DNA of 64,000 nucleotides from Burkholderiales bacterium (GTDB lineage Bacteria; Pseudomonadota; Gammaproteobacteria; Burkholderiales; Casimicrobiaceae), in contig JAEUPL010000005.1 of NCBI GenBank assembly GCA_016790165.1, positions 146,843 through 210,842 of the forward strand, read 5' to 3'. Made by a program: the position numbers and the translations under genes. Position 1 is the first letter of the stretch, and the number at the start of each line of letters is the position of its first letter. Below are positions 18,393-26,560 of the stretch, one piece after another. Below the pieces are notes generated by a model, which saw nothing but the letters and a program-made list of their open reading frames with translations, did no database searches and was not told the origin of the DNA.

Positions 18393-20066
18393 CTACCGCT
18401 TTGCCGTCGCGCGCACTGCGCGCTTGCGCGCAGACCGGCGCGGCGCGGGCGGCGGATCAGCGACGCCAATCTCCGTATGCGCCGTCGCAAACATGGCATC
18501 GAAGGCGCGGGCGTCGGCACCGACATGCCCTTTCTCGCACCACATCAACGACGTGATGAGTTTGTCGAACTCCGGTTCGAATTGGCCGATGATGGCCTCG
18601 GGGTCGGGGCAAAGCTTTCGGTCGGTAATCAGCCCGAACTGCACGCCGCCGGCGTAGGAAAGAATCGACACGCCCACGCCCACGTTGCCACTCTGTGGCA
18701 CCCAGAACATGTTCTGCACGATCTTGCTGCCGGCGAGATACAGCGGCCGAGACGGGCCCGGCACGTTCGTCATCACCGCAGTACCCTTGTCGGAGAACAA
18801 GCCCAGCGCCTGCGACTGCACCGCTTTCGGCAAATACCCCACCACGCCGAGCAGTGCCATGCTGACGGCCGCCTGGTAGCCGGTCTTCAGTGCCGTCATG
18901 CGACGGCGTACCTCGAACACCCGTGCCACCGGATTGGCTTCACCAATCGGCAACTCCAGCGCAACCAGGCCGAACTGATTGCCGAGCTTGTACTCCTTGC
19001 CCTTCGGTCTGAGGTTCACCGGCACAAACGCTCGCAGCAACGCGTCGGGTGCCACTGTCTCGCCGCGCGCCACCAGGTAACTGCGTACGGCGCCAGCGAC
19101 CGACGCCAGCAGCACATCATTCACCGAACAGCCGAGCACATAGCCCACATCCTTGACGCGGTCCAGACGGATCGGATCGCTCCACGCCACGCACTTGACG
19201 GTTCCGGGTTTGCCTTTCAGGCGCGTCACGGTGTCATTGGGCATCGTGGCCAGGTACGCCAGTTCCTGTGCAAAACCAGCAACCAGCTTGGCCGTGTCGA
19301 CCGCTTCCGTGGGGTCATCCACCCAGCGGTGATACTTGGCCACCACGGTGTTGCCGATGCGCGCGCCCTCTTCCACGGCGGACTCGATCGCCGACTCGAT
19401 CGGCGCCTTCAACGGCCCGAGTTGATCGAAGGCCTGCTGAGCGACACCGGCGACCGGCGCGAACGCCTGCAGCAACGGCCCAAGGTTGGCCTGCAGCTGC
19501 TCTCCGATCGGGCCGAGAGAGGCCATCAGGCCACCGCCTCCACCAGCCTTGGTAAATTTTTTGATCTTCGACTTGGGTGTCGGCAACGCGCGAGGTGTGT
19601 CCGGCGCATTCGGGTCTTCATCGGTCATGTTCAGCAGCACGCCGATGAGTGCGATGCCGTCAGCAATGCAATGGTGAATGCGTGTGATCAGAGCCGATCC
19701 GCCGAGATAGTTCTCGATCAGATGCATCTGCCAGAGGGGCTTGCCTTTGTCGAGCCGTTCGCTCGCGAGATCCGCCACCATCGCCTGCAATTCGCGCTCA
19801 CCGCCAGCACCAGGCAGGCGCACGCGCTTGAGGTGCGCGTCCAGATCGAAGTGTTCGTCATCCACCCAGTGCGCCGTCATGCCGTCATCGGTCACGTACT
19901 GGCGGAAACGCGGGTACGCCAGCAGGCGCCCTTCGAGCAGGGTTTTCAGGCGGGCAACGTTGATGGGCGTGTCGAACGTCATGACGCCGACGATCATCAT
20001 CAGGTTGTGGGTCGAATCCATGTGCAGCCAGGCGGTATCGACGCTGCTCATCTTCTCTTTGGCCAC
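18393..20066 (-). CDS. Wax ester synthase/diacylglycerol acyltransferase (WS/DGAT)
   Basis: A bifunctional acyl-CoA:alcohol/diacylglycerol acyltransferase that makes wax esters or triacylglycerol storage lipid. The active-site HHxxxDG motif is HHCIADG (residues 131-137 from this start) and a conserved NVPGPSRPLYLAG segment (the PLW-type region) is near the C-terminus. The GTG at 20064-20066 is chosen because AAGGAGGA lies 4-5 bp upstream; the frame continues VAKEKMSSVDTAW. A longer frame to 20177 is rejected. The gene is divergent from an acyl-CoA-binding protein gene, which fits substrate supply. Confidence 0.92.
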   Translation of the reverse strand: MAKEKMSSVDTAWLHMDSTHNLMMIVGVMTFDTPINVARLKTLLEGRLLAYPRFRQYVTDDGMTAHWVDDEHFDLDAHLKRVRLPGAGGERELQAMVADLASERLDKGKPLWQMHLIENYLGGSALITRIHHCIADGIALIGVLLNMTDEDPNAPDTPRALPTPKSKIKKFTKAGGGGGLMASLGPIGEQLQANLGPLLQAFAPVAGVAQQAFDQLGPLKAPIESAIESAVEEGARIGNTVVAKYHRWVDDPTEAVDTAKLVAGFAQELAYLATMPNDTVTRLKGKPGTVKCVAWSDPIRLDRVKDVGYVLGCSVNDVLLASVAGAVRSYLVARGETVAPDALLRAFVPVNLRPKGKEYKLGNQFGLVALELPIGEANPVARVFEVRRRMTALKTGYQAAVSMALLGVVGYLPKAVQSQALGLFSDKGTAVMTNVPGPSRPLYLAGSKIVQNMFWVPQSGNVGVGVSILSYAGGVQFGLITDRKLCPDPEAIIGQFEPEFDKLITSLMWCEKGHVGADARAFDAMFATAHTEIGVADPPPAPRRSARKRAVRATAKR

Positions 20067-20193
20067 GCGCTCCTCCTTGGGGTGTCTGCGGCGCTTCAAA
20101 CGCCGCTGTGCTTGCGGCACGATGCATGCATCAACAATAATAGCCTCACATCCGCCGGGATCCCCGGCATCATGCACTCAGGGAGGCAGCATC

Positions 20194-20448
20194 ATGGCAA
20201 TCAAGGACGATTTCGAAAAAGCGCAGGCCGACGTCAAGACGTTGAAAGAGAAGCCGGACAACAACACGCTGCTGGATCTCTACGCGCTGTACAAGCAGGG
20301 CACCGAAGGCGACGCCTCGGGACGCCGTCCTGGCATCATGGACCCAGTGGGTCGCGCCAAGTTTGATGCCTGGGCCGGCAAAAAGGGGACGAGCAACGAC
20401 GATGCCATGAAGGCGTACGTCGCGTTGGTGAAAAAGCTTCTCGGTTGA
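20194..20448 (+). CDS. Acyl-CoA-binding protein (ACBP)
   Basis: An 84-residue protein beginning MAIKDDFEKAQADVKTL with GGGAGG about 7 bp upstream. It shows the ACBP core: LLDLYALYKQGTEGD, GRAKFDAWAGKKG and DDAMKAYVALVKKL. The protein binds long-chain acyl-CoA in the cytosol. ACBP is uncommon in bacteria and here stands head-to-head with a WS/DGAT gene, so it may deliver acyl-CoA to storage-lipid synthesis (inference). The downstream gene starts inside its stop codon. Confidence 0.93.
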   Translation: MAIKDDFEKAQADVKTLKEKPDNNTLLDLYALYKQGTEGDASGRRPGIMDPVGRAKFDAWAGKKGTSNDDAMKAYVALVKKLLG

Positions 20449-20894
20449 CCCGCGTGCGACCGCAACCGTCCTTCCGGGTTGCCGCGATGCTCTGCGCGGT
20501 GGGTGCGCTGTTTCCCACGGCTTCGGCCGGGGCCAAGGAGCCGCTCACCGTCGTCTATTGGTCTGCCCGCGATTGTCGCTGGTGCACCTGGTGGGAGGGC
20601 TCGATCATCGGCTCGGGCGGCGAGGCGAAATTTTTGGCCAGCGCCGAAGGCAAAGCGGTGCGCTACGTCGTCATCAAGAAACCGCGACTAGCAGCACCGT
20701 TCGCTGAAGAAGATTTCAAGCCCGATCAGAGGTGGTTGTGGCCGCGAGTCAAGAACGAGACTGACGGCAAGATCAAGGGCTATCCGAGCTTTAGCGTGTA
20801 TGAGGGCGAGAAGTTCGTCGCCTACGCGTTGGGGGAGGACGAGGTTGACGGCAAGCTGCTGCCGGCGATCCGCGCCTGGATGAAGCGCCCCTGA
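20445..20894 (+). CDS. Exported thioredoxin-fold protein with CxxC motif
   Basis: About 149 residues. An N-terminal signal-like segment (VAAMLCAVGALFPTASAGA) is followed by a thioredoxin-like start LTVVYWSARDCRWCTWWEG with a C-R-W-C pair. Toward the end GYPSFSVYEGEKFVAYALG resembles the cis-Pro strand of the fold. A role in periplasmic disulfide chemistry is plausible but not proven. The TTG start overlaps the ACBP stop (TTGA); a GTG three codons on (20454) is an alternative. No good ribosome-binding site is visible for either. Confidence 0.65.
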   Translation: MTRVRPQPSFRVAAMLCAVGALFPTASAGAKEPLTVVYWSARDCRWCTWWEGSIIGSGGEAKFLASAEGKAVRYVVIKKPRLAAPFAEEDFKPDQRWLWPRVKNETDGKIKGYPSFSVYEGEKFVAYALGEDEVDGKLLPAIRAWMKRP

Positions 20895-20971
20895 GTTTCG
20901 GCGACCCCTGCCGTTTCGGCAACCCCTGCTGCGCGCGGCAGGCGAGCACCTCGAATCCATAGAATGCGATC

Positions 20972-21553
20972 ATGAGCGCCGAACGCAGCGATCGCTTTTT
21001 TCAGTTTCTCGACGTCATGGATGCGCTTGTGGCGCGCGATCCGCACGAGGCAATGCTGCTTGACGAAGGCGAAGCCGCGCTACGCGTGCTCATTGCGTAC
21101 GACGACTGGTTGCCGGCCGAGTGTGCCGTGCCCCGCACGGACGGGTACCAGCAGTACCTGCTGTACGCCGATCCGCAGCAGCGCTACAGCGTCACCAGTT
21201 TTGTCTGGGGCCCCGGTCAAGGTACGCCGATTCACAATCACACCGTGTGGGGGTTGGTTGGCGTGCTGCGTGGCGAAGAGCGCTGTGCAGAGTACCCCTC
21301 GCCCGGCGACGCGCCGATGCAGTGTGTACACCAGCATGCACTCGTTCGCGGCGCGGTTGACCGCGTTTCGCCGCGCATCGGCGACTGGCACGCCGTGAGC
21401 AACGCGCTTGCCGACGCGCCGTCAATCAGCATTCATGTCTACGGTGCCGACATCGGTCGCGTGACGCGCAGCGTGTGGGACCCGGCGACGCAGCAACGTC
21501 GGCCGTTTGTATCGGGCTATAGCAATGCCGCTCCCTGGATTGCCACGCGATGA
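20972..21553 (+). CDS. Cysteine dioxygenase-family thiol dioxygenase
   Basis: A 193-residue cupin of the cysteine dioxygenase type (PF05995-like). The metal ligands are in TPIHNHTVWG and the later SISIHVYGADIG. Such bacterial enzymes oxidise cysteine or 3-mercaptopropionate to a sulfinate using O2 and a non-haem iron. The sequence does not let me choose between the two substrates with confidence. The gene overlaps the following enoyl-CoA hydratase by 4 bp, so the two are probably co-expressed; a sulfinate handed to CoA-dependent metabolism would fit but is inference. Confidence 0.85.
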   Translation: MSAERSDRFFQFLDVMDALVARDPHEAMLLDEGEAALRVLIAYDDWLPAECAVPRTDGYQQYLLYADPQQRYSVTSFVWGPGQGTPIHNHTVWGLVGVLRGEERCAEYPSPGDAPMQCVHQHALVRGAVDRVSPRIGDWHAVSNALADAPSISIHVYGADIGRVTRSVWDPATQQRRPFVSGYSNAAPWIATR

Positions 21554-22311
21554 CTGAACCCCAGCGCAGTAGTGACGCCAACGCGCGCGATGGCGTGCTC
21601 ATCGCTGAGCGCGAAGGCACACGCACGGTGCTGACGCTAAATCGACCCGACAAAGCCAACTCGCTGGCCGCTGCGCTGGTCGCGGCGCTGCATGACGCGA
21701 TCAGAATCGCCTGTGCCGACGGCACGACCTTGCTCGTGGTACGCGGCAACGGTCGAAACTTTTGCGGCGGATTCGATCTGGCGAGCATCGAAGCACAAAC
21801 CGACGACGCGTTAGTCCCGCAGCTCATGGCGCTGGAGCGCATGCTGCAAGCCCTGTACTACGCGCCGATGCCGACCGTGGCATTGATTCACGGCGGCGCT
21901 TTCGGGGCGGGTTTTGATCTCGCCATGGCCTGTGACTACCGCATCGCCTGCGCCGACACGCGATTTCGCATGCCGGGCTGGTGCATGGGATTGGCGCTCG
22001 GCACGCGCCGCACGGCGCAGCGGGTGGGCGCCGAGCGGGCGTTTTCGTTCCTGCGCGACGCGAGCGTCATTGACGCCACCCAGGCCGAGGCGCGGCAATT
22101 CATCACGGAGATCACTGATCCGGTCGCCTGGCCGCGCCGGCTGGACGAGATCACCGCGCTCAATCGCGCACTACCGCCCGGCGCCTATGCCCGCCTCAAG
22201 TCCATGCTGCTGACGCCGACCGCCGAACAGGATTTAGCCGACCTGTACGCATCACTGACTGCGACGCCCTTGAAGCCACGGATGCAGGCATACGTTGCGG
22301 CACGCGGCTGA
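21550..22311 (+). CDS. Enoyl-CoA hydratase/isomerase family protein
   Basis: A 253-residue crotonase-fold protein with the two oxyanion-hole segments NGRNFCGGFDLASIE and LIHGGAFGAGFDLAMACDYRIA. The usual catalytic Glu pair of hydratases is not clearly conserved, since FRMPGWCMGLALG replaces the expected E-rich segment, so the exact reaction is uncertain. It is translationally coupled to the upstream thiol dioxygenase. Confidence 0.85.
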   Translation: MTEPQRSSDANARDGVLIAEREGTRTVLTLNRPDKANSLAAALVAALHDAIRIACADGTTLLVVRGNGRNFCGGFDLASIEAQTDDALVPQLMALERMLQALYYAPMPTVALIHGGAFGAGFDLAMACDYRIACADTRFRMPGWCMGLALGTRRTAQRVGAERAFSFLRDASVIDATQAEARQFITEITDPVAWPRRLDEITALNRALPPGAYARLKSMLLTPTAEQDLADLYASLTATPLKPRMQAYVAARG

Positions 22312-22348
22312 CGATCGTTCGAACGGGTTGCGTATTGCCTTTGCCCAA

Positions 22349-22376
22349 AAAAACGCCCGCAGTCGCGGGCGTTTTT
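22349..22376. terminator. Bidirectional rho-independent terminator
   Basis: AAAAACGCCCGC, a 4-nt loop (AGTC), then GCGGGCGTTTTT. The 12-bp stem has a T-run on each strand and serves both the enoyl-CoA hydratase gene (+) and the convergent cytochrome c' gene (-). Confidence 0.9.
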
Positions 22377-22420
22377 GAGTACTGCGAACCGGGGCCATTG
22401 CCCAAGCTCGCCATCAACGA

Positions 22421-22870
22421 TCACTTCTTCTTGAAGTCATCGTGGCAGGACTTGCAGGTGCCGCCCACAGCGCCGAACTGCTTCTTGAATGCCTCGGCAT
22501 CGCCAGCGGCGGCCGTCTGTTGCAGCTTGACCATTTCAGTTTCGAGCTTGCCAGCAAGTTCCTTGAACTTCGCGGTGTTGCTCCATACGGCGGGCAGCGC
22601 TTCGGTGTTGCCGACGTTTTCGGTGCCAGCGACAAAGCCTTCCCACGGCATCTTCGAAAGCGGAACGAGGAAGTTCGTGGCGCGAACGGCGTCATCCTTG
22701 TTGAATGGCTTTTCACCCTTGGCAACCGCACCGAGCGGCCCGAAGTACCACGCCAGCAGCGTGAAGGCAGCCTTGCGCTCCTTAACGAAATTTTCCGGCT
22801 TCGGTTGTGCCATCGCGGTGGCGGTCAGAGCGAACGCGCCAGCTGCGAGCGCGAGTTTTGCAAGTTTCAT
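22421..22870 (-). CDS. Cytochrome c' (class II c-type cytochrome)
   Basis: From the ATG at 22868-22870 (AGGAGACG upstream) the product has a clear signal peptide (MKLAKLALAAGAFALTATAMAQ) and about 128 mature residues. A single C-terminal haem-binding motif CKSCHDDFKKK is placed as in cytochromes c', four-helix-bundle periplasmic proteins that bind NO/CO or carry electrons. It lies 54 bp after the cytochrome b561-type gene in the same direction, so the two could form an electron-transfer pair. Confidence 0.92.
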   Translation of the reverse strand: MKLAKLALAAGAFALTATAMAQPKPENFVKERKAAFTLLAWYFGPLGAVAKGEKPFNKDDAVRATNFLVPLSKMPWEGFVAGTENVGNTEALPAVWSNTAKFKELAGKLETEMVKLQQTAAAGDAEAFKKQFGAVGGTCKSCHDDFKKK

Positions 22871-22924
22871 AACGTCTCCTGAGTGATGATGAGAGGGTTG
22901 GGACAAGAAGGGGGGAGCGATGCG

Positions 22925-23626
22925 CTACTTGAACAGTGCGGGCCAATTCACGATCACGGCGACCGTGGCGATTGCCACGCCGAGTACGGCAACGCCAAGC
23001 GGGATCGAACCGCGACGGGCTGTACTCGCTTGCGCGGCGAGCGCAGGTGGCAAGGACTTCTGCCCGGTGAACATCGCACGAACGAGGTTTTCGCCTTTCA
23101 CGAACAGATGAAACAGCACTGCAGCGATATGCAACCCGGCGAGAATCAACAGCACGTCACCAATCAGGCGGTGGCGTTTCATCAGCGTGATCGAGGTTTC
23201 TTCCGACACGTACCGCGCGAGCGGCCCGCTGGTTGATATTTCGTCGTAACTAAAGAGGCCCAGTCCCGCCTGCGTTGCCAGCAGCAGCAGCAGCGCGATC
23301 ACCATCCAGCCGCCGATTGGATTGTGCCCAGTCACGTACTCATGCGACTTGCCGAGCATGCCTCTGGCAAATTTCAGCGCACGCATCGGACTGGCGACAA
23401 ACGAAGTGAATCGCGCGTATTCACCACCAACAAAACCCCAAACGACGCGAAACAGCACCAACGTCAAGATACCGTAGCCGCACCACATATGCACCTGGAT
23501 GGCGTTGCCACCGATCTCGCCCGTGATCACCGCGATCACGAACAGGCTGACCAGCGACCAGTGAAATACACGCACCATTGCGTCCCATACGGGAGCGGTC
23601 ACGAGTGCTTGTCCCGAATCCCTCAT
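22925..23626 (-). CDS. Cytochrome b561-type membrane protein
   Basis: A 233-residue di-haem b-type cytochrome with hydrophobic helices and spaced histidines: VFHWSLV, QVHMWCGYG, RHRLIGDVL and GLHIAAVLFH. It probably moves electrons from the quinone pool to the neighbouring cytochrome c'. Its ATG overlaps the MarR-gene stop (ATGA at 23623-23626). An extra C-terminal membrane segment (IPLGVAVLGVAIATVAVIVNW) follows a linker. Confidence 0.9.
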   Translation of the reverse strand: MRDSGQALVTAPVWDAMVRVFHWSLVSLFVIAVITGEIGGNAIQVHMWCGYGILTLVLFRVVWGFVGGEYARFTSFVASPMRALKFARGMLGKSHEYVTGHNPIGGWMVIALLLLLATQAGLGLFSYDEISTSGPLARYVSEETSITLMKRHRLIGDVLLILAGLHIAAVLFHLFVKGENLVRAMFTGQKSLPPALAAQASTARRGSIPLGVAVLGVAIATVAVIVNWPALFK

Positions 23627-24075
23627 CGTGCCAATTCCTTTTCGAATGCGTCCCGCAAGTCGGACAGACCTGCCCGCAAGCCGTTCAACTCGCGCTCACT
23701 GAGACGCGAAAACGCGCGCTCAAGGTGCTTCAGGTGGGCAGGAAATACGTCGGCGAACAACGCTTCGCCCTCCGCTGTCAGCGCAATCTGCGCGCGCCGT
23801 GCATCGTTTTCATCCACGCGGCGCGTAATCAGCCCGCGCGCTTCCATGCGATCAAGCACGCCGGTTAGCGTGCCCTTGGTGATGAGCGTACGTTCTCCCA
23901 ACTCCCTGCACGTCATGCCTTTGGTGTTGCCCAGCGTGGCGATCACGTCAAACTGCGATTCCGTCAGACCCAGTGTGCGCACATGGCCGGCCGAATAGCG
24001 TTCGAACGCCTGCGCACAGCTGACCAATTGGCGGAGCGCGGGAAGAAACGCAGGTTTGGTGGCGGAATACGGCAT
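23623..24075 (-). CDS. MarR-family transcriptional regulator
   Basis: A 150-residue winged-helix regulator with the MarR core: LTESQFDVIATLGNTKGMTCRELGERTLITKGTLTGVLDRMEARGLITRR. Here the recognition helix is followed by the Asp/Arg wing (VDENDARR). It is first in a run with cytochromes b561 and c', so it likely controls them and possibly itself. The ligand is unknown. dacB is divergent, 76 bp away. Confidence 0.9.
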   Translation of the reverse strand: MPYSATKPAFLPALRQLVSCAQAFERYSAGHVRTLGLTESQFDVIATLGNTKGMTCRELGERTLITKGTLTGVLDRMEARGLITRRVDENDARRAQIALTAEGEALFADVFPAHLKHLERAFSRLSERELNGLRAGLSDLRDAFEKELAR

Positions 24076-24151
24076 TAGTTCGTATTAGAACAATTTTCGC
24101 GGGAAGCAGCAACCGCACTGCAAGCACGCCTGCTCCCTGATAATTTTGATC

Positions 24152-25618
24152 ATGCTCAAGTGCCCTGAAATTTTCTGCCTCGTGGCGCTCGCCGCGCTCT
24201 GTGCTCCGCCCCCGGCGGTTGCCGCCATCCCACCCCCAATGGCCAGTGCGCTGCGCGACGCGGGCGTGCCGGAAAGCGCGGTCAGTCTCTACGTGCGTGA
24301 GGTCGGGGGCGCGGAGCCGTTCATTTCGCACCGGGCCAGCACAGCGATGAATCCGGCATCAACGATGAAGATCGTGACCACGCTGGTGGGACTTGACGTC
24401 CTGACGCCCGCGTACGCCTGGCAGACCACGTTTTCCAGCAATGCGCGCCTCAGCGCGGGTGTGCTTCATGGCGCTTTGTACGTCAAGGGAAGCGGCGACC
24501 CGAAATTCGTCACCGACCACCTGCAGGCTGCGATCAAGGGGCTGCGCGAGCGCGGTGTGCGCGAGATTGCCGGCGATTTGATCATCGATCGCAGTCGGTT
24601 CGCGCCGATCACGCATGACGCGAACGCATTCGACGGATTGCCACGGCGACCCTACAACGTCGGCCCGGATGCGCTGCTGTTCAATTTCAAGACCGTCGGC
24701 TTTCGCCTCAGTCCGCAGACGGACGGCAGCGTTCGCGTGATGACCGACGGCCCGGCGCCGGACGGACTCAGCATCGACAACCGGCTGCGCAGCACGACGG
24801 GCGCCTGTCCGACCGACTGGCGAAGCCGGACACAGCCAACCTTTGATGATCGCGGCAACGCGGTGACAGCAACGTTCAGTGGCGTTTACGCAACGGACTG
24901 CGGCGACCGCGACTGGTATGTGAGCTTGTTTGATCACTCCGGTCTGTTTGCCGGCATGTTTGCGCGATTGTGGCGCGACGCAGGGGGCGTCTGGCAAGGT
25001 CAGGTCAAATCGGGCGGCGTGCCGCGCAACGCCCGCGTGCTTTACACCCACACCTCGGCACCACTGGCAACGATGGTGACCGACATCAACAAATTCAGCA
25101 ACAACGTCATGGCAAGACAGTTGTTGCTCACCATCGACGCGGAACTCAGCAAGCGACCAGGTCAGGCAAGGCGCGCCGCGAAAAGCGTTCGCGAGTGGGC
25201 GGGCGCGCGCGGCTTCGACTTGCCGGAATTGGTGATTGAGAACGGGTCGGGGTTGTCCCGCAACGAACGCATCTCGGCGCGAAGTCTCGCCGGCTTGCTC
25301 GAATACGGATTGACGGCGCCGTTCGCCAGCGATTTCCTGTCGTCCCTCCCGCTAGCCGCGACCGATGGCACACTGGCCAAGCGCTTCGTCAATCAGGCGG
25401 CGGAGGGCAACGCCTGGCTGAAAACCGGCACCCTCACTGGCGTGAAGGCGCTGGCCGGCTACCTGCTGCTGCCGGATGGCCGCAAGATGCTGTATGTGGC
25501 GATCGTCAATCATGCCAACGCCGAAGCGGCGCAACGCGCGCTCGACGCTGGCGTGGATTGGGTGTATCAAACCCAGGCGCAGACGGCGCGGCCTGCGTCC
25601 ACGTTGCCCGCCCGCTGA
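24152..25618 (+). CDS. dacB: D-alanyl-D-alanine carboxypeptidase/endopeptidase (PBP4 type)
   Basis: A class C low-molecular-weight penicillin-binding protein of about 488 residues with a signal peptide. The active-site SxxK is PASTMKIVT, the SxN motif is FSNNVM, and the KTG motif is LKTGTLTG. It trims or opens peptidoglycan peptide cross-links in the periplasm. The first 30 residues (LKCPEIFCLVALAALCAPPPAVA) are a typical export signal. An ATG two codons upstream (24146) is equally possible. Confidence 0.93.
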   Translation: MLKCPEIFCLVALAALCAPPPAVAAIPPPMASALRDAGVPESAVSLYVREVGGAEPFISHRASTAMNPASTMKIVTTLVGLDVLTPAYAWQTTFSSNARLSAGVLHGALYVKGSGDPKFVTDHLQAAIKGLRERGVREIAGDLIIDRSRFAPITHDANAFDGLPRRPYNVGPDALLFNFKTVGFRLSPQTDGSVRVMTDGPAPDGLSIDNRLRSTTGACPTDWRSRTQPTFDDRGNAVTATFSGVYATDCGDRDWYVSLFDHSGLFAGMFARLWRDAGGVWQGQVKSGGVPRNARVLYTHTSAPLATMVTDINKFSNNVMARQLLLTIDAELSKRPGQARRAAKSVREWAGARGFDLPELVIENGSGLSRNERISARSLAGLLEYGLTAPFASDFLSSLPLAATDGTLAKRFVNQAAEGNAWLKTGTLTGVKALAGYLLLPDGRKMLYVAIVNHANAEAAQRALDAGVDWVYQTQAQTARPASTLPAR

Positions 25619-25643
25619 CCGCCGCGGCATATGGCAACCGCGA

Positions 25644-26015
25644 TTAGCTCACTTCACGCTTGTCGGAGAGGCGCAGCCAGCCTTTGATGATGCGGTACAC
25701 GCCCCAGAGCCATGCGATGCCCCACGGAATCCACGCCACCAGGAAACCAATTCCCAGCGTGACGACCACCAGAAGCCATCCGAGCGAAACCCAGAGGAAC
25801 GACCACCAGAAGGTTCTGATTAGCCAGCGATAGTGGCTCGCGAGGTAGCTGCCCGCCGCATCGTCACGCTTAATGTAGGCAACAATCAAACCGGCAATCG
25901 CCACCAGACCGCCGGTCAACAAGCCCAGCGCGAACAGCGCGTAGGTGACGTGCGTGATCTGCACCGTTGATTCGGTGGGCGCGTTGTTGCTGGGTGGCGT
26001 AATCAGGTCTGACAT
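25644..26015 (-). CDS. DUF4870-like three/four-helix membrane protein
   Basis: From the ATG at 26013-26015, with GAGGAGAAA upstream, the product has 123 residues. It contains the pattern VTYALFALGLLTGGLVAIAGLIVAYIKRDDAAGSYLASHYRWLIRTFWW, which matches DUF4870-type small membrane proteins. Three or four helices alternate with short loops; the function of the family is not known. The longer frame to 26108 has no ribosome-binding site. Confidence 0.8.
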   Translation of the reverse strand: MSDLITPPSNNAPTESTVQITHVTYALFALGLLTGGLVAIAGLIVAYIKRDDAAGSYLASHYRWLIRTFWWSFLWVSLGWLLVVVTLGIGFLVAWIPWGIAWLWGVYRIIKGWLRLSDKREVS

Positions 26016-26206
26016 TTCGTTTTTCTCCTCAGCAGGCTGTGCTCGTTGGTCACGGTCGTGAGCGCCGATGCCTGACTGCAATATCGCTATGATTGTTTGC
26101 GATTGCAAGTGTTTTGCAGTGCGCGCACGATGAACTGCGGGTAGCCGCGACGAAATGTACCGCCGCGTGTCCGAGCAGATGGTTAATTGACAGAAGGAAC
26201 GTTACG

Positions 26207-26539
26207 ATGCCACAGCACATTCCAGACGAGCAGGGCGCCAGCCGCGTGGTGGTCCTCGAAGGCTCGCCGCTCGGAACGCCGGTGGCAACGGCTTTCGCGA
26301 CCATTGAGGACGCCGAAGCACACGTGCTGGCCCGCGTTCGTGCCAACACGCTGGTCAATCTGCGCGAACGCATGGAACACGCTATCAGCGAGCGCATCGT
26401 GAGCGAAGACGGCGTCGCTGCGGTGTCCGAGGTCATCGGAGGCAAGCTCGCGTTCCTGCGCGCGCTGACCACCGCGTATGCGCCACGCGTGACTATTGTG
26501 CCGCGCCACCACGACGATGACGACGACGACCGTCGCTGA
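26207..26539 (+). CDS. Small protein with poly-Asp C-terminus, unknown function
   Basis: A 110-residue protein beginning MPQHIPDEQGASRVVVLEG, with AGAAGGA 9-10 bp upstream. It is predicted mostly helical in the middle (NTLVNLRERMEHAISERIVSEDG) and ends HHDDDDDDRR, a run that could bind metal. No family recognised. It precedes the S41 protease gene by 21 bp and may be co-transcribed with it. Confidence 0.6.
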   Translation: MPQHIPDEQGASRVVVLEGSPLGTPVATAFATIEDAEAHVLARVRANTLVNLRERMEHAISERIVSEDGVAAVSEVIGGKLAFLRALTTAYAPRVTIVPRHHDDDDDDRR

Positions 26540-26560
26540 CTCACCGTCGCCGTCGGCCGT

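Noticed and set aside
18084-20366. 760-codon + strand frame opposite the wax ester synthase
   Set aside because: Arg/His-rich shadow of a GC-rich gene; the WS/DGAT on the other strand has clear motifs and a Shine-Dalgarno.
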